A stretch of DNA of 64,000 nt from Sarcomyxa edulis (Eukaryota; Basidiomycota; Agaricomycetes; Agaricales; Mycenaceae). This document shows, piece by piece, positions 58,424 to 64,000 of this stretch (the first letter of the stretch is position 1; the number at the start of each line of letters is the position of its first letter). The DNA lies in the NCBI GenBank assembly GCA_009761415.1, contig QUOL01000001.1:124001-188000 (forward strand). The letters are read 5' to 3'. The translations under genes and the position numbers were made by a program. Under the pieces are notes generated by a model. That model ran no database searches, was not told where the DNA came from, and saw only the letters and a list, made by a program, of their open reading frames with translations.

Positions 58424-58848
58424 AGTGTCCGCACTCACACGTTCTTGTCCAACTCGAGACTGATCACATTGTGAATATTTAGCAGAATAGGCATTCAAGA
58501 AATTTGCCTGCTCCTCCTTGAGTCAGTAGTCTTTGCTGGCAGACACTGTCGGCATCTTCAGCTATATTCTAATTTCTTGGATATACTTACCCCTTCAATT
58601 ATTGCTTCCCAGTCTATTCCAATCGTCCTCCACTTTCGAACGCTTTGCGTCATGACCTGGATTCATCTATTATTTGAACTGGTATGCGGCTCAATGTCAC
58701 TTACTTGCATTTAGGCTGACGCCCTCCACAGTATCCGTATATCCCTTTGTAATAAATATGAATCATGTGATCTTAAGTCCACGTGATCGACACGCGTCTC
58801 GAATTTTTCACTTTCTCATTCTACGTGCGACTCTCACTACGGAGCTGG
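58424..58848. other. Upstream region of the GCM/MULE gene
   Basis: 425 bases; joined to the sequence left of 38,253 before the chromovirus inserted. No gene. Confidence 0.45.
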
Positions 58849-61800
58849 ATGTTCCAACGGTTCAAAAAGCTATTTAGCTTTTTATTTGACTCTCAACCCT
58901 CCGACTCCTCTACTGAAGCTGCGGGACCAACTCGGGCAACCCCTTATCCTTATCCAGTATATTACTCGCCGAGCGGTGTTCCTTTTTCTCAGCCCGCCCA
59001 GTCCAATCCTTGGCCGCCATATTCTTACCCACCTCCACCTCCACCTGGCTACTCCTTAGCCCCAGGATACCCGCCACCTGGATATCCACTCCATCCCGGC
59101 TATCCGCTCCCCCAAGCTTGTGGTGACCCTTCAACGGTCAATATACAAGGTAAGCATCTATTTCATGTGTGTTGTGTCCTGACTAAGTGATATATCTCTA
59201 CAGGTGGCCAAAATCTTGGGGTTTCGCAACCTTATGGTTATCCTCTCGCCAATCCACTTCTTGCACCAATAGGCAATCTTCAATACACCCCCGCCATCAC
59301 CCCTTCACAATTTCCCCAGGGTGTATCTAGCTCTCTTCACCCTTCTGGAGCTCCACACACTGTACCCGTTGTTGCTGCCGAAGCCAATAAACCCTCTGCG
59401 CCTGGTCAGTTCTGATCGCTACAGCCTTTGTTGCGAAAACCCGCTGATTTTCTTTTCTGACATGTAGCTCCATCCTCAGATTGGCCCAATGGATATCAAC
59501 GTCGAGAGTTCCCTTTCAACCAGGAACCGTACAAATGGAAAGACACGAAATGGGTCTGGCGTTCCAACGGCTCTGTTATGCACGAAGGACGTCGCGCAGA
59601 GTCGCGTGTTTGTCTTGGGGTGATCAAATGCAACAACTGTAGTCGACTTGTGCGTCCGAAAACTCAGGCCGCAGCTCGTCAATTGCAATTAGACAATGAG
59701 TGTAACGCTTGCGGGACACACTCCTTACGCCATGACCCCTGCACTGCCCGTACATACCACTTCACCAATGATCGTGAGGGACAGATCTGGTCTATCTGGG
59801 AACATAAAGGACACCACGACACTCATGACCATCCTCCGGGAGGGGGGCTATCTCGCGCGCAAGAAGAGGCTGTCGATGAACAGGTCCGACGCCGTACCCA
59901 AGCAGGAGCTCATGAGCTTCGAACAGGGGATCTTGCACCTGGTTCGGTTCCCTTTCCGCAAATATCGGCAACGTTGGCCAATCCACGTACAGCGCGGTAT
60001 GAGCTTGGTAAAAGTCAAGCTAGGCTTGGTCTGCAACCATCGCCTATGAAGGGGGCACTTTCTATGCTCCATTCGTTTGGAGAACTCTCTAAAAAATTCG
60101 AAACACCTTTTATTGTCGACTCCTGCCTTCATGGTCCCATCTACGTCACAATGCAAACTCCATTCATGGCCAAGATGTTGGATGAGGCTGTTGATTGCTG
60201 GATTGAAGACGCACAGGACGGTCCAGAGGCAGGACGACATGGCTTTGTCACCGACGGTGATCATTCGTTTTTTAGACAAGGTCCATTGCTCGCCACCTGT
60301 GTATTCAACAAGGTCCTGAACGCCTGGGTTCCTGTGTTATATACATGGATTGACGGGCTTGATACGGAGCACCATCGTCCCCACTTTCGTCGAATATTTG
60401 CGGCTGTGCTTAAGCATGCAGGGTCCAAATTTGCAGCCAGTCTTCTTACACATGTACGTATCGTATATATCACGACTGCTCCACTCTGATCACGTTCTTA
60501 GGTTATGGATTTTTCTGCAACCCAACGCAAGGCACATGCAGAAGAATATGCCGATCTTCTCATCTCCCTTATCCCTGGTTTCGCTTCACTCTCCAAGGAG
60601 GCGCAAATTATCGAGCGTCGTCGGTATTTTGATGAAGCGGAACAGGCTCAGTCTGGATGCGAAACCCACTTTTTCCGTTCTGGAACGCGTTTGAAACACA
60701 ATGAGGCCATCATACCTGCGGACCGTGTCGACGCATTTGACAGCTACATCCGACGGCTCCTTTCTGCTTCAACTACGGAAGCTGAATTCGACAACATCAT
60801 CATCAGCCTCAAGGCCGAACTTCCTCGTATCACTAATTGGCTGAGTTGGTGGCTTCGACCAGCTATTGCATCTATGATCTTCCCCGCCAAAAGCGCAATG
60901 GATCCTATTCTAGCAGGCAAAATCCCGTCTTCTTCTAATCCTATCGAGCATCAACACTCGTTGCTCCACCATTCTGTGGGAAACGATCACGATCTTCACA
61001 AAGGTCTTGGTAATATATACCTCCATATCCGAGAAATGGAGGCGCAATACAACAGCATCAAAGGTATTTGAATAGCCCTACTTCCATGCAAGGCACTAAC
61101 GTGTGACGTGTCCTGTAGCCGGACATTTTAATTCAACAGCCCCCAAGAAGATTCACCGCCTGAAAAAGAAGAACTGGGATGAAAACGACGGACGCGCCCC
61201 AGATACAAGTGCTGCTTTGCAACTACCTCTGAACCCGTCACCTCCACCGTCTCATCCCCGCACTTTCATAGTGCCTTTCCTGCCAAACGCAGAAAATATC
61301 AAATCGTATGTATGGCATAAAAACTCGTGCTTCTTTGATACTGGCATGGAAATCTGGTACCAATGCTATCGTTCCCAGTCCCGCGACTCTCGACTCATGT
61401 TTTTGACATCACTTCCCACAAATTCACCGCTCTCTACCATTTTTCGTCACTTCGATCGACGCCTCAAACTCATGGCAAAGCCTACTGCTGGTCCCTCTCT
61501 CAGCATTGATCAGGAGCTCAGCTTAGGACAGGAGCTTCTCCGTCACTTGATCATCTCCAGATGGGAGTTGGTTCCTGCTAATGCTTATGGGTGCCCTATC
61601 ACTTGGCTTGCGCATGCTATTTCGGTTTGTCTGTTTCCCATGGCTTTTCGAGAGCAAACCTGATATTCCTTTCCAATAGGACAATACAGACGAGGAAATC
61701 CAAGCACATTTTGGTCTCCAGCACTTATGTATGCGCTCCTGCCCTTCCGGTCACACATCAGAAAAGCCTGCTTCGGCTCCGGAGCCTTCCTTCCAGCTAT

Positions 61801-64000
61801 CCCTCCGTGACATTGCCGCGACAGCTGCCATATGCGGTACAAAATCGTTAAACGCAAGTGATTTCTTCGCGCATCTCATTCCACGATGCCGCGGCGAAAT
61901 TGGTACGACAACTTACGAGGGGAGTACTCCTCTGCATTTCTTACCACCCGAGATCTGTCCACATGCAGATTGCCAGCTGGAAACCACCTTGACTTCCGTT
62001 CTAACCTCATGGCCCCTTTTCTTCCACGTCATTCCCGAGTCTAGAGCAGCCACCAAACCTTTCTTCGACAATAACCCCCCAGTCGCATTTGGACAAGGCT
62101 TTAGCTTTGAAGACGAAAGCGGAGCTGAGATTGTATATCGTCTCACTGGTAGGGTGCAGCATCTAGCTGGCAACCATTTCATCTCACAACTTAATCTTGG
62201 GGACCGTGCTTTCGAATACAACGACATGGAGAACCATGGTCGTTTATCTGAAATTGGCCCCAGCAGTTTCTTCGATACTTCATCACGTGAAACATCACTA
62301 CTAGTATTTTGCCGGGTATCGTCTCAAAAGGTCAGACTTCTACGGTTGAGCTTTTTGAATGACTACTGAGGCTCTAGAATTAGGTTTCATCCCGTACAAG
62401 ACATGCTATCGCAAACGACTTTGAGATCATAGATCCCGACACAACTCCAATATCTATAGATGTCAGCGACACTGATTGGGAATATTATGACCCCAACTTA
62501 TACGATAATCTTGGCGACACAGAGGACCACGATGTTCATACAAGTACTGATGCATCTGATGGTTCCAACTTGAACACTGTCGACCTCCGTATACCTATCA
62601 CTGCTGTGCCCAACATTGTCGACGTCCCTACAACTCGAAGTCCGTCACCCTTTCCGATGCACTGCTACTCATGTGGAGCACGAGGAAACGGCCATGAAGA
62701 AGAAGATCAGGAAATGATACAGTGTGAGCGGTGCGAGAAGTGGTCTCATCGCGCTTGCGTCAATAAAACGACAGACTCGGACGACTGCGATTGGAACGAT
62801 CCAGATGTGATCTTCATCTGCACTGGATGTTACATTCGACCAGAAACTCCGCATTCCATGTATGTACTCTACCTCGTACAATCTGCACTACTGACGAACG
62901 ACAAAATATGATGTGTAATCATTACAGTTTCGACCCTGGAGAATTATCTATGCAACGTCTTATGCCGACAAGTTCAAGGATATGGCTCCCTGCTAGATTT
63001 CTCTCCTTTGACCTTCTACGCGTCAAGGAGGAATATGAGTTTGAATGGGTACAAGGTGTCGTATTACCGAAGGCACGAGGCCAACAGGATGCTGATTTGT
63101 CTGTTAAATTCCGACGGGATCGCAAGTTCTGTGAAGGACGTTATGACATTATCCTAGAACCTGACCAGGTGAGTGCCAACCTACAACAAAATTTATATCT
63201 GGACCTGCCAGTGGCTCATAGAGCTTTCCTGATACAGATAGGTCGTATACGCTTCCCACTTGGGTGGCGGAGCCGCAACAACTCACCGGACATTGGTTCT
63301 GATACCTCGACAGATGACAGTGCAGAGCTCAGATCACTGTTTGCGTCTTTAGTGCCACAGCTTGCGGACTTATTGGTAGCTTGGAATGTCGACAACCCTG
63401 TCATTGCTAGCTGGACCGAATGGCTCAAGAAATGTGTACCAAGCGGAAGGGCAAATGCCTCTTACTCGTGGATTCATGAACGGAATCCCCGTGTACGGAC
63501 TCTCGAAGCCGAGGAAGTTCTTTTTGATACTCTCAAAGCCCTTTTGGAAAGTGAACGGCTCAATCAACTTAACCTCACGGAGACATTGCAGAGAGTCTGG
63601 GGTGTAGGCGCAATGTTTCTATATCTGGTTGCCATTCAGCGCAATCTCGGAGAACCAATCACGCTGGACGGAACTCTTCTCCAGGAGCTCGACGATTCGG
63701 ATCCGGCTGTCATGCCAAAGGTCATTCGTCCTGCTTTAGCATCGGAAGCTGGGTTGGAAAAAATGTGGTCGTCGATCGATCCGCTCAGCATAAAGCACCA
63801 GAACAATTGGGGTCCTGATGAGCTCTTCAGCTTCCGTTCTCAATTTGATGCAGAGCACATCGTTCATGACTCGAAACTGAAGGCACCGCGGTTTCAACGA
63901 CTCACAACAACAGCACCTACACTGCCGTCGACTATCCTGTCACCAACCCTCGAGCCTGTAGTGGAGACGGAGCCTATCACAATTCCGAGAGTCGCGAAGA
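58849..64000 (+). CDS. MULE-type transposase with GCM zinc region, USP-like peptidase and PHD finger (3' end missing)
   Basis: Exons 58849-59149, 59204-59404, 59468-60453, 60502-61063, 61119-61624, 61680-62330, 62384-62859, 62928-63168, 63238->64000; ~1,562 codons in the window. Pro/Tyr-rich N-terminus (GYPPPGYPLHPGYPLP). WRKY-GCM1-type zinc region ~185-290: Cys216, Cys222, Cys225, Cys246, Cys249, Cys259 and WEHKGHHDTHDH. MULE-like core: VTDGDHSFF (~428-436), TWIDGLDTEHHRPHF and VMDFSATQRKAHAEEYADL. USP-like peptidase: WHKNSCFFDTGMEIW (Cys754) and AGNHFISQLNL (His1018). PHD finger 1163-1218: CYSCGA, CERCEKWSHRAC, CTGC. A helical region follows to the window end. Likely a domesticated or autonomous Mutator-like gene; terminal repeats were not seen. 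Confidence 0.85.

Noticed and set aside
1..64000. tRNA, rRNA and CRISPR features
   Set aside because: Looked for clover-leaf arms, conserved rRNA words and spaced direct repeats; none convincing.

Overview
The window reads as nuclear DNA of a basidiomycete fungus, most likely an agaricomycete. Genes are closely packed and cut by many short introns (about 43-75 nt, mostly GT-AG with a few GC-AG). The gene content fits: a class IV chitin synthase, a GPI-type chitin deacetylase, a LysM membrane protein, zinc-finger F-box proteins, a chromovirus, and a KDZ transposon carrying a TET/JBP dioxygenase. All gene models were built by hand from reading frame, splice consensus and phase; lengths follow from those exon sums and no search was run.

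Bases 1-36,556 are the host-like part. In order: the 3' part of a Ser-rich gene (+, runs in from the left), a 77-aa reading frame (+), two thioredoxin paralogues (both -), NOP10 (+), a Whi2-like BTB protein (-), class IV chitin synthase (-), chitin deacetylase (+), a small secreted protein (-), a LysM protein (+), a tandem pair of zinc-finger F-box genes (-, the left copy broken by a 70-bp tandem duplication), a second copy of the small secreted family (-), a head-to-head pair of MARVEL-type membrane proteins, and an F-box/LRR-type gene (+). Duplication is a theme: four paralogue pairs lie here, and intron positions are conserved within each pair.

Bases 38,258-58,418 are one nested mobile element. 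A Ty3/gypsy chromovirus (336-bp LTRs differing at one position by eye, 5-bp target duplication CATAC, on the minus strand) was entered inside gag by a ~14.2-kb DNA transposon (42,915-57,085) with ~80-bp imperfect terminal inverted repeats and an 8-bp (or 6-bp) target duplication. The inner element carries a KDZ-type transposase (1,068 aa), a TET/JBP-type 2-oxoglutarate dioxygenase (570 aa), a protein with an RNase H1/viroplasmin-like N-terminal domain (383 aa), a basic Pro/Ser-rich protein (316 aa) and, on the opposite strand, an 895-aa acidic protein. It is a large autonomous-looking transposon with an epigenetic enzyme as cargo.

Bases 58,849-64,000 hold the 5' part of another transposon-type gene (+, runs off the right edge): Pro/Tyr-rich N-terminus, WRKY-GCM1-type zinc region, MULE-like DDE core, USP-like cysteine peptidase domain and a PHD finger in one reading frame. 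Only LTR element, KDZ element and this gene are clearly mobile; no tRNA, rRNA or CRISPR array was seen.
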